Origin: Daphnia carinata
Taxonomy: Eukaryota; Arthropoda; Branchiopoda; Diplostraca; Daphniidae
Assembly (NCBI RefSeq): GCF_022539665.2
Contig: NC_081333.1
Location: forward strand, 3,224,001-3,288,000
Direction: 5' to 3'
Length of the DNA: 64,000 nucleotides
The position numbers were made by a program, and so were the translations under genes. Shown here in pieces: positions 9,652-21,104 of this stretch (position 1 is the stretch's first letter; each line of letters opens with the position of its first letter). The notes under the pieces are model-generated. The model made no database searches, was not told the origin of the DNA, and worked only from the letters and a program-made list of their open reading frames with translations.

Positions 9652-11429
9652 TATGAGTCAAGGGGAAACGGGGCTTCAGAAAAGAAGGGAGCCCAGATAT
9701 GCACTTCAATTTTTTTAATATCAAATACCGTCTGGGGAATCCGAATTAAGTATAGCAATGTCATGTCATCCATCCAATCAATACAATTTATTCAGTGTCT
9801 TGCCCCAACCAAGAATCTTTTCAGATCCAATTTTACTATTAACCTATATTGAGAAAAGAAAAACAACACCATTAAACACATCAATTGTTGATCATGGAAC
9901 TTACATGACTCATAGATTCAACTTCTGGTGGAAGCTTGGGAAAGGACATACAAATTGCAGATTAACTTCATTGTATAAGGCTCTTGAATGATAAACTAGC
10001 ACCTGTAGAATGTTGCGTTGTTGATAGTTGTGTTCCCAGTACATGAAAATCCTTTCCTATTGGTTAAATTTTTTTTTGGTAGATAAGACCTGGTTGGCAA
10101 AAAGGAGGAGAAATTCTTCGTCATAAATTCAAAATTATTTGAAGAAAAATCCTTTCATACCTAAAGAGTCCATGTATGATGTTCATCTCTGCAATAGCAG
10201 CAAAATTAAAACATCTTTAGGGCCATTTAAGTACCCAGTTTCCCCAACAGTCTGAACGTAAAGGACAAGTTGTTCTTTAGACAGAGAAGCAGAATTATTT
10301 GAGGCTTCTAGCTGTGACAGAACTATAAAGGATTGCTGTTGTACTGGATTCATTAACACAAGATGGTACTTCTCATTAGGCAATTTGCATTACTCTATTA
10401 ATTTACCTCACACCTTACGGTAATGCACTCTCAATGTTTTTTCATCTGTAGGCTCACTCTTCCATCCTGTAACACTTCCAGACTTGATTTGATCCCCCAC
10501 TAAAATTCTGTGAATGCAAAATAATAGCATTAAAAATACTTTTTCGATAGACAAAAAACCGAAAAGTAACTAATCTATGTTTCATGTTGAACTTGTGCCA
10601 TTTCTGGGTTTCTGTACCACACCCATTTTCGGCCCAAATACGGTCCCACAATTGTTCAGTTCCTTCACTGCATGAGCTTATTACTAACGATTCTTTTAGT
10701 GCAGCACTAACAGAATTTAAATTTAACACACTATCAGGTGGTAGACTGAATAACTAAACAATAAATAATTGTTTGTTAAAATTCTATACTTATTTTGAAT
10801 ACTTATTTGAAAAGTTTAGGTACCTAACTGTGTTCACCTAATGCCAACTTCATCCTCATGTTCAGTTAGAGATGAGTTTTGAAAAACCTCCTTCACTGTT
10901 TGGAAACTGTTTCATTCCAATTTGTTCTTTCCCCTAGCTGAGCTTGAAGACTCAAAATTTGAGCTACAAAACACAAATGAATAAAAGCAAATAAATAGAA
11001 TCATTACGTGATAGGCCTACGATCATTAGCTTTGTTATCTAATATTTTGTGTTGTTCCAATAACTGGGCCTGCAGCTTCATAATTTGATCTAATAAACAA
11101 TAATTAATAATTGAAAACCAATATAATAATGTTTATACTTACCATTTTTTTGTTTTATTATCTTATCCATTTTTCAATTGTTCCTCCAGCCACGCGTTAT
11201 TCTCCATCCACGTTCCTGAACTAACTGCGAATGGCATCCAATGGACTGAAATTGCCTACGCCAGTAATAACGAGTCTGAGCGGTAGATGGCTGCGTGTCG
11301 GAAAAAAAGAAAAAAGTGTGATTTTTTTTTTTTTTTGGCGAAATTTTTTTTTTTTTTTGTGTAAAACGGATTGCCATATTTCGTCATCTACCGGTCACGT
11401 TAATTCTCTAAATACACAAAAAAAATTTT

Positions 11430-12230
11430 AAGCCCAACTAAATAAGCCCGACTTTACTCGGTCGGGTTTAAAAAAATTTTCTGCAAAAATTGAAGCTAAT
11501 CAGAATTGGTTGAATATCACAGGATATACTCAAAATTGAATGCTGATTCCGGGGAAATTGCTACTTTTTTCACTGAGTTAATCGTTTTTGAAGTAAACCG
11601 AATATTTGACGCAGTGCTAGCGCGCCAGTACGCTACAGCGCTAGCGCGATGCAGCAAAATATTAGTTGAGTGTATGTAGAGAACTAACTATATATCTGGC
11701 CGGTAGATGGCGATAGCAGTGGGTTGAAAATAAGCCCGACAAAAAAAATTAGCCCGAACTGTTAGCGCAACATGTGTATTTTACATTTATTTCAAAAACC
11801 GTAAAGCAAATGCAAAAATAAACTTGATTTTCATGATTTCCATTCAATTACGAATCGAAATGATGTATTTTACGTGAAATTTAAATTTGGGCCAAAGATG
11901 AAAAAGTGGGAAGGCTATATAGCCTTCTCACTTTTGTCAAAATCGGCCAAAAACGAAATCTCACGGAATTGGATGAAAATCGTACCGTATAATCAAAATT
12001 TAACGATGATTTCGATTCTGTGATTGGTTTTGTCGCTAAGCCATCCGTTTTTGAAATAAATTTAGAAAAGAAAAATAAACTTGGTTTTCTTGATTTTTGA
12101 ATAGAAATCATTTTAAAATAAATGATTTTCACTTAAAATAGTGAAGTTTAAATTTTTCCAACATTGAAAAGTGGGAAGAGTATAGGCTTCCCCAACGAAA
12201 CGAAATTTCGGAAAGTACACTGATAGAAAG
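11430..12230. repeat. Dispersed AT-rich repeat with AAGCCCGAC motifs, copy 1
   Basis: The region carries AAGCCCGAC/GTCGGG motifs (near 11445-11467 and 11735) and a unit beginning AAATAAACTTGATTTTC at 11816, followed by a stretch ending in AAAAAGTGGGAAG. A diverged version follows near 12072-12180, and the same unit recurs at 63683-64000. Coding capacity is not evident. It abuts both foldback copies on the same side, so it may be a partner repeat or part of a larger composite. Confidence 0.6.
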
Positions 12231-12290
12231 TGCTATGTCTATGTCATATGGCATTGCCCTATTTGAATTTCGTTATCATTTAATTCTATT

Positions 12291-12337
12291 GGGATCGAAC
12301 CCTAGTCTTAGAGCACCTCACGCCGGTGCTCAAGACT
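12291..12337. other. tRNA-like box B joined to a long hairpin
   Basis: GGGATCGAACCCT at 12291-12303 (box B in reverse) is followed by AGTCTTAGAGCACC at 12304-12317 and its near-perfect complement GGTGCTCAAGACT at 12325-12337. The stem is longer than a tRNA anticodon arm. It looks like a tRNA-derived SINE or decayed tRNA. Confidence 0.35.
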
Positions 12338-12509
12338 CTGCCTCGATGTCCTCTGGAGACAACATAAGGACACTTGTAACAATAACGAAAAATAATAATT
12401 TCGAAGTTTTTCAAGTTCAATGATGAAATATTATTTCGTAAAACACACCGTTGGTGACTATCAGCGTTTTAGTTACACATCATAATGTTTAGTACAGTGT
12501 TTCAGTTTA

Positions 12510-12585
12510 ACTGTACCAGGACTCGAACGATAAATCTTCGCTGTGCCTTACTGATGCTCAACTCTTGAGCCACTACTTGCATCTA
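12510..12585 (-). pseudogene. tRNA-like sequence
   Basis: On the minus strand GTGGCTCAAGAGTTGAGCAT resembles box A plus a D-arm, followed about 35 nt later by CGTTCGAGTCCTG, a good box B. The anticodon stem is only three pairs (CAG/CAG-like), so a functional tRNA is unlikely. Confidence 0.35.
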
Positions 12586-12856
12586 CACGTAATTGCATCT
12601 CTGGCACTAGCGTAAACGTTCTGTATAAACAAAAATAATACATCCGACTTCCCGGGTTTTTTTTTATTATTTTTTTTTTTTTTTTTCAAAAACCTAGACA
12701 GTTAGTTCTACCGGTAGAGATCTTAATCTTTAGACAATTGAAAGCACTTCGATGGATAAAATTTTACGTAAGAGAATTGGACAAACCAGTTGTCAAACTC
12801 TGAAAACACATGATTGTCTTGCATACTGACAGACCTAGCGGACAATGCGACTAAAA

Positions 12857-12862
12857 TTTATT
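12857..12862 (-). promoter_or_regulatory. Candidate polyadenylation signal of the receptor kinase
   Basis: AATAAA on the minus strand lies 166 nt after the kinase stop codon. Confidence 0.45.
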
Positions 12863-13027
12863 GTGTGAGGCAATACTAAATGATTACCATACCAAGTTCG
12901 ATGGTCTTTAAACCGTAAAACTATGGGCTGAGACAATTACGTTAATACGCCTCAGTGTTCTTCAGCGTTTGGGTGGATCAACACTCGCTTCATTCCGGAA
13001 AGTCTAATTTTTTTACCGGTGACCGTT

Positions 13028-16000
13028 CTAAATTATTGTAATTTCTTCTTCAGTGGGTGGAAGGGCGTGAGCCTGCGAGCTGGAGGAACAACTAAAATCC
13101 ACGTAATTTTCATGATGGGCTTCGAAGTCCTCCAGGGAGCAACGGAGCTCACGGAATGTAGGGCGGTCGTCGGGATTTGCGCTCCAACATTTCAGCATGA
13201 CTTGATAACTATAATAATTTTTTAAAATAATGTTAATGCCACTTAATACGAAAAGACTTGCAGTCTTAAAAAATAGGTTACAGTTTTTCGGAGACATTAT
13301 CTGGCCTAATTAACCGATTGCCAGACAGCAGGTACGTCATCAGTTGAGCGTCGGAAATATTGGCGTAAGGGAATCCACCTATAAAAGAAAGCTTTAATTC
13401 GATTTTTATATTCAAGAATATTGAACCAAATAAAAAAGGATGAGAAACCTAGCGTGCAAATTTCCCATAGTACCACGCCGAAGGCCCAGACGTCGCTCAA
13501 CGAGGAATACAAATTATCCGTCATGGATTCAAGGGCTAGCCAGCGAAGTGGAAGCATTCTTTTCCGTGTGTTCACGTATACGCCATGGCGTGATAGTCCA
13601 AAATCAGAGATTTTCAGCACACGGCCTTCGCTAACCAACAAATTACGAGCAGCTAGATCTCTACACGAAGGGTTTTAAATTAGTACCGCGTTTTTAACGG
13701 ATTCGAATCATCGCTTACCGATGCGTGATTCCTTTCAATTCCAAATGTTCCATGCCCCGTGCAATTTGCCGAGCGAAATCGTGTAATTCCTCAGTGTCTA
13801 TGGTTCGGCTCGTTGGGAACGCTTTCAGCAAACCCCGATAATAGTTTGGTATGACATAAGACGAAGACGAGTGCGACGATCTAAGCGTTCAATCGATAAC
13901 GCAATTAATTTATACCAGACGCTGCTATTTAAAATTGTTTGCGTACCCAGTTGATTGCGAGCTCATTGAAGCGAAAATGTGATTCAGATGATAAGATTTC
14001 GAACTGTCTGATGTGCTGTGCGTGGTCGATTTTCTCGGTAGCAAGGCCACTGATGAACTCGATCCTCCTATGCTGGCAGATACGGTATCTGGATGATGTT
14101 GGACTTTACTGTCAACCGACCACACTGTACAACATTTTCAAAAACATTCAAAACAAGCAATTTAATTAAAGCCTTATTGTAACCTTTGGATTGGTGGTAA
14201 ACAGCTCGCAACGTCCTAAGGTAATGGAGTAGGTCGCCATAGGGAACGTACTCTAGGATCATCGAATATGGTTGATTTAGAGTAACGCAGGCTAGCATAA
14301 CGACAATGTTTTCATGACGACCGACACGTTTCATCATAGCGATCTCAGCCAGAAAATCGTCTCTTTCATCCAAACCAACTTTCTCTGGAATAAGGAAGCA
14401 AGAACAAATGTAAAACGACATTGGCAAAGTTTTGATGTCAACAATAAGCTTACTTTTCATTTGCTTGACGGCAACAAGAGTCGGGCCAGGAAGGCCGGGT
14501 AGGTTTTCGACTGTTGCCAGGTGAACGCGACCAAACGCCCCCTTTCCGATTTCTACCCCCAGCTTCACTTGGCTAGGATCAATTTCATAGTCATCCACGA
14601 CTTTGTTATTTCCAAGTAAATGATGACGGGGTTCCTACATTTAAAAAAAATATCCATTAGACCGCTAGAATAATCGATCACGTTACAACAAAGTTTGGCA
14701 ACTCATAATTTTTTTTTTGTTTTCTTCTTTTCCTATAACACAAAGGAGCCTTAAGCTGGTTGAACTTACTTCAGAGTCTCTATCCGCGTGCAGGACGTTC
14801 ATCAAACGTTGGCAGGTACCACTGGAGCCATTAGTTAGCAAAGTCGTGCGTCGGCTGTCCCTATACGAAATCGATCATAATGACAGTTTCATCATTATGG
14901 AGTTTAGAAACTTTTGTTAACCCTTGGATTATACACGGCTCCTTTACCAACAGCCAAAGACGCCTATAGTACGGAAAAATTGTACTACCAATAATGAAGT
15001 TATAAATGATATCCACCTTCCCCCAAAAAACTAAGTTTGAAGTTCAAAATGGACGTGTAATCAATACGCTGTTTACACAAGAAACTACTTCCAACCATTA
15101 TTCAACTGGTTTTCAGTCATCTAAGGTCTTTATGGTGCACTACTTTGTAATAACAAAGTTCAGACTATGCTTTACAAACCGACTCCCACTCCCTGGCAAA
15201 CAGAAAGTTCGTATTCTTGTTTGAAAAATTAAACCGCCTGGGAAGATTAGAGAGGTGCTAATAAAGAATGCGCCTGTGGAATGTTTAAAGTGAATGCGCG
15301 AATCCCTACCCAGTGAGTGAAACGACGGGGAACAATCAGAAGAAAATTGAAAATTTAAACCTGTGGAAATTTTGCGGAGAGCGTGAATAACGCGCCGGGG
15401 TGTGATTGCCTGTTGCAGCAGTCGCCGCCATGAGATGTAATCGTCGAAGAAAGCGTCTCCAACTGAGTGCAATAACCAGAGCCATGACGGCCAAGAAAAT
15501 AACGCCAAAGACGACTGCGCTCACCATCGTTTCCTTAAAAAAAAAAAAAAGAGAAACAAAAACAAAGGTATACCATTAGGCGGGACAATTACAAGAATGC
15601 CGTGCCTTTGACAGACATGCGCCATTAACCAGCAAAGGTCATATGGAAAAGGGTAACGTTGGTGGATATTCAATTTTTAATGGAAAGGCGGAATAAAAAA
15701 ATTACTACAAAGCTGAAAGCCGAATACAAAAAATCGTGCCTGACGAACGTTTCGTTTCGCGGTACATGTAATGGATTTACCTTGTGCAAGCTAGGATCTT
15801 TTTCTAACTTCACATCTCCTGAAAAAAAAAATGCATATTGAATTATTTATTGCGAGATTTCACAATTGCGCATTTGGATATATACTGTTCAGGTAAACTT
15901 CTGCAATCTGGCCCTCGCAGTGATGCGAGTCGTAGGCGAGGATCCGGATACGATAATTGGAATGAAACTCTAAATGATGAATCGGCTGCTGGAAAAAGTT

Positions 16001-17418
16001 GAGACCGGGTACAACGTTGTGTCTGTATTCCCTGACTTTGCGGAAAACAGGTCCGAGGCCAAGGACATTTTCCGCTCGTTCCACCCGTACAACCACAGTG
16101 GTATCAGTGGCCTCCTCCAATGGACCACGATACGACCATGAAACAAGATAGCTGCGTTCGTCATGGAGCCCGGAAGCCACGGTGATCTCGTGTGTGGCCA
16201 ATTCTTCCGGTTTCGGCAAACGCGGGCGTGAACCGCACCGACAAACTCCTTCCACGCAATCTAATTTTGGAAACGTTGGTTTTTATTAACATGGAAAAAG
16301 CATTTGCTCAATATATGAGCGGATGCCAACCTGGAACGGTAATGTTAACGAAAAGTGGGCGATCAGGGGAAATTATGGGTGACGCTTGGACACTGACGGC
16401 GTAAGAGCATCCAAACTGGACCAGATGATCTCCTTTCTTCGTCCCACTTCCAATTTCGATGGATGGTGTTTCCTTTATTTTCATCCAACCAAAACAATAA
16501 AAACAAAAAGACCTGTGAGAAAGTAATAACCTTTTAGGAAAAATGAGTTCGGAACTTACGCTGTACTCTACGTGATGAAAGAAATCCGTAAAGTGTTCGG
16601 TACAAGACGACGTGTCACCCATCGAACGAGTAGATGGAATCAATGGCCTTACCTCCACATTGTATCCCTCGGGTGGTTCTCCTTTTTACGCCATAGTCAG
16701 TACAGTAATTGACAAAACTTCAACTTTAACTTCGTACTTTAGCAATCACGTTGACACAACACAGCACACCACGAAGAAAAAGAAAAGGAATTTCTTCCAT
16801 CCAGAAAGGTAATTACCCGCTGTCGGATGTAGCCATCGAATCACTAATTTGAGACGTTTGTTTGCCACGGGATCTGGCGGAAGAGATGACAATTCAGATT
16901 GATCTCTCGCGGATAACGCAACTGAAACCGTCAGATTCAACCCACCGTCGGCGGTACCTAGGCGATATTTTGAAAACGTACGTAAGGAGAAAGTTCAAGA
17001 GAGATGGACTATGATAAGACATGCAAAAATGCCTGGGGAAGAAGAGCTGTTGAACTCCTGGAATTCGATTTGGTCCTTTCCCTATGGATAAACAAAATTG
17101 TCAAACTAATCGAATAGTAACCAAATTGAAAGTCAACAGGTCGGAGAATTTTTCGAGCTCATCTCCATGTCTCATCGCGCATCAATATCAAACGATGAGC
17201 CGTTATATTAAATCAAATAATGAATGAGCCCGCTTGATTTTTTCGCGTCGTTTCTTACAACGACAAACAAACGATCATTGAGTTCAAATCGAGACGTTAA
17301 AAAAACTTACATTGGATGAAAGATCTGGCACAATAGTCGCCGCTGAAACTGGTAACGAGTTGAGACAACCGGTAACGACGAGGATAAATAGCAGGAAGTG
17401 CCATTTCCCTAAATCCAT
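13028..17418 (-). CDS. Receptor tyrosine kinase: FN3-like ectodomain, TM helix, split kinase domain
   Basis: This is a single-pass surface receptor with a tyrosine kinase. Exons (minus strand): 17418-17311, 16957-16817, 16681-16560, 16472-16331, 16260-15886, 15818-15781, 15533-15361, 14860-14770, 14634-14454, 14384-14184, 14124-13947, 13880-13719, 13660-13449, 13378-13282, 13208-13028; about 800 aa. Exon 1 is a signal peptide ([15 protein letters not shown]). The 16260 exon is FN3-like ([12 protein letters not shown] to YRIRILAYD). The 15533 exon holds the TM helix ([16 protein letters not shown]) and basic stop-transfer. The kinase has [35 protein letters not shown] and SDVWAFGV. A Ser-rich insert of about 60 aa (14124-13947) splits it, as in PDGFR/VEGFR or Torso-type receptors. 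FN3 plus insert fits Torso best, but I cannot assign a subfamily. Phases conflict between exons 1 and 2, so a small exon in 16960-17310 is missing. Confidence 0.88.
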
Positions 17419-17419
17419 T

Positions 17420-18249
17420 TCGTCGTTAGTCACGAAACTCTTGGCGGAAAAACTTGTGAAGGAACGTGCTAGAGAGTAGGACTTACTAACATAGAAATTC
17501 TGCTCAATGGGGACTTTATTGCAGGTCGGTAAGTCTCGAAAACTTGTAGACTCTGACTTGCGCAGATGATCCGCTACGGAGGCGAAGGCTGGAAGAGAAA
17601 TATGAGTTCTGTAAACATGAGCAAATGGAATATCGGGATGGTTAAAGCAAAAAATGAGTAACTGATATTATGGCAAAATAATATTCGTTCTTTACGTAAA
17701 GAAAAATCGATATGATCTCGCGACTGAAAAGCGGAAATTTTTCTAGGGCAGCTAAACAGTAGAAAGAAAAATAAAAGCGGTTGTTATCTTACTATTTTCC
17801 TGGTCTCCACGTGTGGTAAACCTATCACAAAGCGAGTGAAAAACAGCCAGTGTATGAAAAATAAAAAGACAGTCAATGGGATTTTCCTCCGCTGGACCGG
17901 ATATGCCGACCGATAAAAATTCTGTCGCAGTAGTAAGGTTATCGATCGCCTTTTGTCTTTGTTTCTAAAATGCATGGTCCACTTGGCGTCAGCATCCGGA
18001 AATATTATTATTCACAGTGGCATTTTCGTTTAAAAAAAAAAAACTAACGTACGGGACATCTAAATAACTTACTTTAAAATTCCAAACTTTATAAGACTTC
18101 CATTGATGTCGTAAGTTAAATAACTTATCTTCAACGCGGCAGTGGACGCACACGGTAAACTCAATCTAAGATAGGGCCAATAAAAAAAGTATTAAAAAAT
18201 AAAAATGGACTTGCACAACTTTCCCATTAATCTTGTCATTCACTTCCTC
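17420..18249. other. Intergenic: 5' flank of the receptor kinase
   Basis: I see no convincing coding exon here. The promoter and any untranslated first exon of the kinase should lie in this stretch. Confidence 0.4.
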
Positions 18250-18552
18250 CTAAGCTTTCAACTGATGGAAGCGGCCGTTGAGTATGCAATCGTATGGGTG
18301 GCAGTTGACCGTCATCCATTTCATCGTTGTTGACAAAGAGTCCGCTGTTTTGGAATCACGCCATGTGCTTCCCATTTTAGATCCAGCACTCCAATCAATT
18401 AGTTGCGGGCACGTTTTAACTTTGCCATCTGACACGTTAGTGCAAAAGCTCTTCAGATAGCACTGCCGTTGCCATGGAACTATTTTTTCAAAAGCAAAAA
18501 TAGCGGTTTGCGGCGGGTGTGCAGTAGACAAATCACGCAAGTCGACTGTCAC
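18250..18552 (-). CDS. Orphan cysteine-containing exon, function unknown
   Basis: An open frame of 100 codons with balanced composition ends in TAG. It has no ATG in frame near its start; a plausible acceptor (ending GAAAAAATAG at about 18482) would leave a roughly 75-residue 3' exon with five cysteines (QRQCY, SFCTN, KTCPQ, VNCHPYDCI). I recognise no family. It could be the last exon of an unseen small secreted protein, but no upstream exon could be joined with confidence. The kinase gene upstream and the Ly6 gene are on the same strand. Confidence 0.25.
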   Translation of the reverse strand: MTVDLRDLSTAHPPQTAIFAFEKIVPWQRQCYLKSFCTNVSDGKVKTCPQLIDWSAGSKMGSTWRDSKTADSLSTTMKWMTVNCHPYDCILNGRFHQLKA

Positions 18553-18778
18553 TTCTTTTTTCTTTCGCGAAAAAAGCCTTCATCCTTCGTTTTTTTCAAG
18601 CTGGAACTTCCTTTTTACCGATTCTGAATGGTTGAACATTTAAATTTGGCCTGCAACCAACAAGTGTGTGCGTTTTCTTTTCGACGTTCAATTAACTGGA
18701 TTAGGGAGAACTCATTCTGCACATTCGTACCAAAAGGCCTCACCTTTGCCGATTACTTTTTTCTTAAAAAGAAAAACA

Positions 18779-18784
18779 TTTATT
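18779..18784 (-). promoter_or_regulatory. Candidate Ly6 gene polyadenylation signal
   Basis: AATAAA on the minus strand lies about 280 nt after the Ly6 stop codon. Confidence 0.45.
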
Positions 18785-19062
18785 CATCGCATTGATTCAT
18801 GTCTTTCAAAATAAACGTCAGATGCTGCTGTAAAGTCAGGCAACTCGTTTTTGTTGTTCTACAATAAATGGAAGAACAAATTGTTACGGTTAAGGAGAAG
18901 AAACAACGTGGGATGGACGGAAATTCGTTGCAATGGTGAAAAGTTAAGACGTGTGGGTTCCAAAAGGAGGAATGAGAAAAGGCAATGCTAGTCACAACTG
19001 TTGGTAGTCTCCAACATAACTTTTAAAAAGGGATTCTAAAGAAAACGTAAAAATTGCACCGT

Positions 19063-20739
19063 TTATAGCCGATGAGATGTCATGGCTGTGGCAGTCAACA
19101 GTAAGAGTGCCGACATCGGGATGAGCTTAGTTGGAGTTAATCCGGTTGAGCTGTTGCATCCGTCACCCGTGCACGTATAAACGCATGAGCGGTACTCGCG
19201 TTGGTCGCCTGGCCTCCGGACATAAGTGCAGTAGTTGTCCAGGAAACGTTCAGAGCAGAAACGTTTCGCTCCAAGATTACCTTTAGCACAATTACATGAA
19301 TTAGTATCTCTGAACAATGAATGAAAACAACGGGAAGAAAGGGAACGAGCAAGTACTAACACCATCACACAGCCAGAGCGCATTACAAACTGCCCTTTCA
19401 CACAAAGCAAAAAGCATTCCAGAACAACGCAAAATGATAAACACATTCATGCCATTGTAGCTCATAAGCATTACATGTTTACAAATGTTATTTCTTGTAT
19501 CGCACACATCAACCACTCCAACAAACACACAATTTTTTTGGCAAGCAGCTTTTCAGTCAACAACATGAAATACCAGAAAAGATTCCAGTCGTTTTGATGC
19601 AATATTGCGCATCTGAAAGTGGACATTCCGTCACACTGACATCAGTGAATTTCGGGTCAAAAAACTCTCCGCAGGTGTATTCGTCTTCTGACGAACACTG
19701 GTAGCACCTGAGAGACTCGGCTACAATGGAAAGATCAATTAACGTGGTTAATGTGATGATCATATTCAGCATTTTCTGCGACACGTAGATTTGTTTAGGG
19801 CAACTGGCTGGGTGCGAATCTTGTTGTTCCCTTACCTCAACATTTACTACAAAATACCTCCAAAAATGCCAGTCATCTTGACACAATATCTGGGTTCTGA
19901 TAGTGTGTTACATGGCAAAGATCGTAGGAGATCTCTATTGGTCAGCTCTTCACTGCAGCGGATGTCTTCAGATGAGTCACACTGATAGCATGACAAGCTA
20001 CTAACTAAATGTCAATGCATCGCAAAACTGTTAGTTTTGGTTACACGAGAAAAAGCCCACAGTCCAGGTGCAGTGACAGAAATGAGCAGGTTGATTTTGT
20101 AAAGTGAAATTTCTAGCCATATGAAAAGACTCTGATCAACAAGATTCGCAATACCACATGTACATGAACAAAACAAGTATCAAATTAATAGTTTGAATTT
20201 AATGGAGAACTAGGCAATAATAGAGAAAAAGGATTTTTTCCAGTAACTACAGCACAAACAGATAAATAAAAAAACTTGTGCTGAAATATGTTTTGGACTG
20301 AATTCACAAAGCCAAAAAGTAAAACTCCAGTTTGATTTTTGGCCAGCAAACAGAGAAGGGAAATATAATACAATCAGGAAAGACATTTTGAGAATGTTTT
20401 TCCCCATTGTAGTGCTCTATCAAACCTTATTTTGACTATTGATTTTAAGTTGCCATAAAGTGTTTTTCACACATGTGCCTTTTTCATTGTTATTTGAGAT
20501 TAAATACATGAAATCCTTCTGTTTTATGTGAAAAAACAGAAGAAAAACAATATTTATGCAATTTTTTGTAAGGCAAAGCAAAAACAGTGAAGAGACATTG
20601 TGTAAAAGCACTTTCAATCAATATAAATATGAAACACCCCAAAAAGAATTTCATGTTGATATTTTACTTTACCTAACGAAAAGAGACTCAGTTGTAGAAC
20701 TATCGCAAACATGTACCCAGTTGAGGTAGCTAGTTTCAT
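19063..20739 (-). CDS. Ly6/uPAR-domain, GPI-anchored protein with two alternative middle exons
   Basis: Small secreted three-finger proteins of this family sit on the outer membrane by a GPI anchor; in insects they act in septate junctions, channel trafficking and sleep control. Exons: signal exon 20739-20673 (ATG, hydrophobic core FAIVLQLSLFSL), either 20004-19858 or 19720-19574, and the last exon 19280-19063. Every junction is phase 1, giving 143 aa with either middle exon. Each middle exon opens the domain (SCYQCDSSED or RCYQCSSEDE) and ends at KMTGIFGG or KTTGIFSG. The last exon holds AKRFCSERFLDNYC, YVRRPGD, YRSCVYTCTGDGC then N, the Ly6 signature, followed by a hydrophobic tail (IPMSALLLLTATA) fitting a GPI signal. 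Which insect relative is orthologous cannot be told by eye. An RFX X-box lies 319 nt upstream of the start. Confidence 0.85.
19574..19720 (-). CDS. Ly6 alternative exon A (147 nt)
   Basis: This 49-codon, phase-1-to-phase-1 exon begins (A)ESLRCYQCSSEDEY and ends KTTGIFSG. The acceptor ends TTTCCATTGTAG. It encodes the first fingers of the Ly6 domain with its own cysteine spacing. It lies 294 nt before the shared last exon. Confidence 0.8.
19858..20004 (-). CDS. Ly6 alternative exon B (147 nt)
   Basis: The length and phase are identical to exon A. It begins (V)SSLSCYQCDSSEDIRC and ends KMTGIFGG. It shares the YQC, CxK and TGIF landmarks with exon A but differs at most other positions, which suggests an old tandem duplication. 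Confidence 0.8.
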
Positions 20740-21057
20740 TTTCAGAGATGTATGGTTGTCGAAGGAACAAGAAAATAATTCCTGCAAGTAGGAATTTAGA
20801 AATTAAAATTATGCGAACCACTTGGTCTAATTCGTTACAGCCAACGCCCCAATACGTAACGTACCACTAAAAATTTATCTAAAACCAATGAACTTACACA
20901 ACACTCTACTGACAGTGGTGAGGAAGGAAGTGATAAGTTTCACTGAAATACTAAGATATTCATATTTCAAAACAACAGAAACAAAACTGCTATCCCAAAA
21001 TCTTTCCTGGTTTCACTAACTGTCGCACACAAACGCCTCAGAGGTATGAAAGTTGCC

Positions 21058-21071
21058 GTTTCCATAGCAAC
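21058..21071. promoter_or_regulatory. RFX X-box-like palindrome upstream of the Ly6 gene
   Basis: GTTTCCATAGCAAC fits the RFX/DAF-19 X-box (GTNRCC-like half, two bases, GNAAC half). It lies 319 nt before the Ly6 ATG, the usual promoter-proximal position. Confidence 0.5.
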
Positions 21072-21104
21072 TTGAGGCCAAAGGAGTTTAAGGCGCCTAA
21101 TCCT

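Larger units (their letters stand above)
6383..11378. mobile_element. Giant foldback element, copy 1
   Basis: The left half (6383-8856) and right half (8907-11378) are long inverted copies of one another around a spacer of about 50 bases. The outer ends are TATGGCAATCCG and CGGATTGCCATA followed inward by A/T runs. Protein-like fragments at 7032-7352, 7377-7577 and 7769-8002 recur, nearly or fully identical, in mirror orientation at 10454-10729, 10183-10383 and 9758-9991. Each arm starts with a coiled-coil-like piece (KLQAQLLEQHKILDN near 6681). I do not recognise a transposase, and the frames are broken by stops or possible introns, so the element is probably non-autonomous or carries an unknown gene. 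No clear target-site duplication is seen here: 6377-6382 and 11379-11384 differ. Copy 2 is at 58503-63495. Confidence 0.85.
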
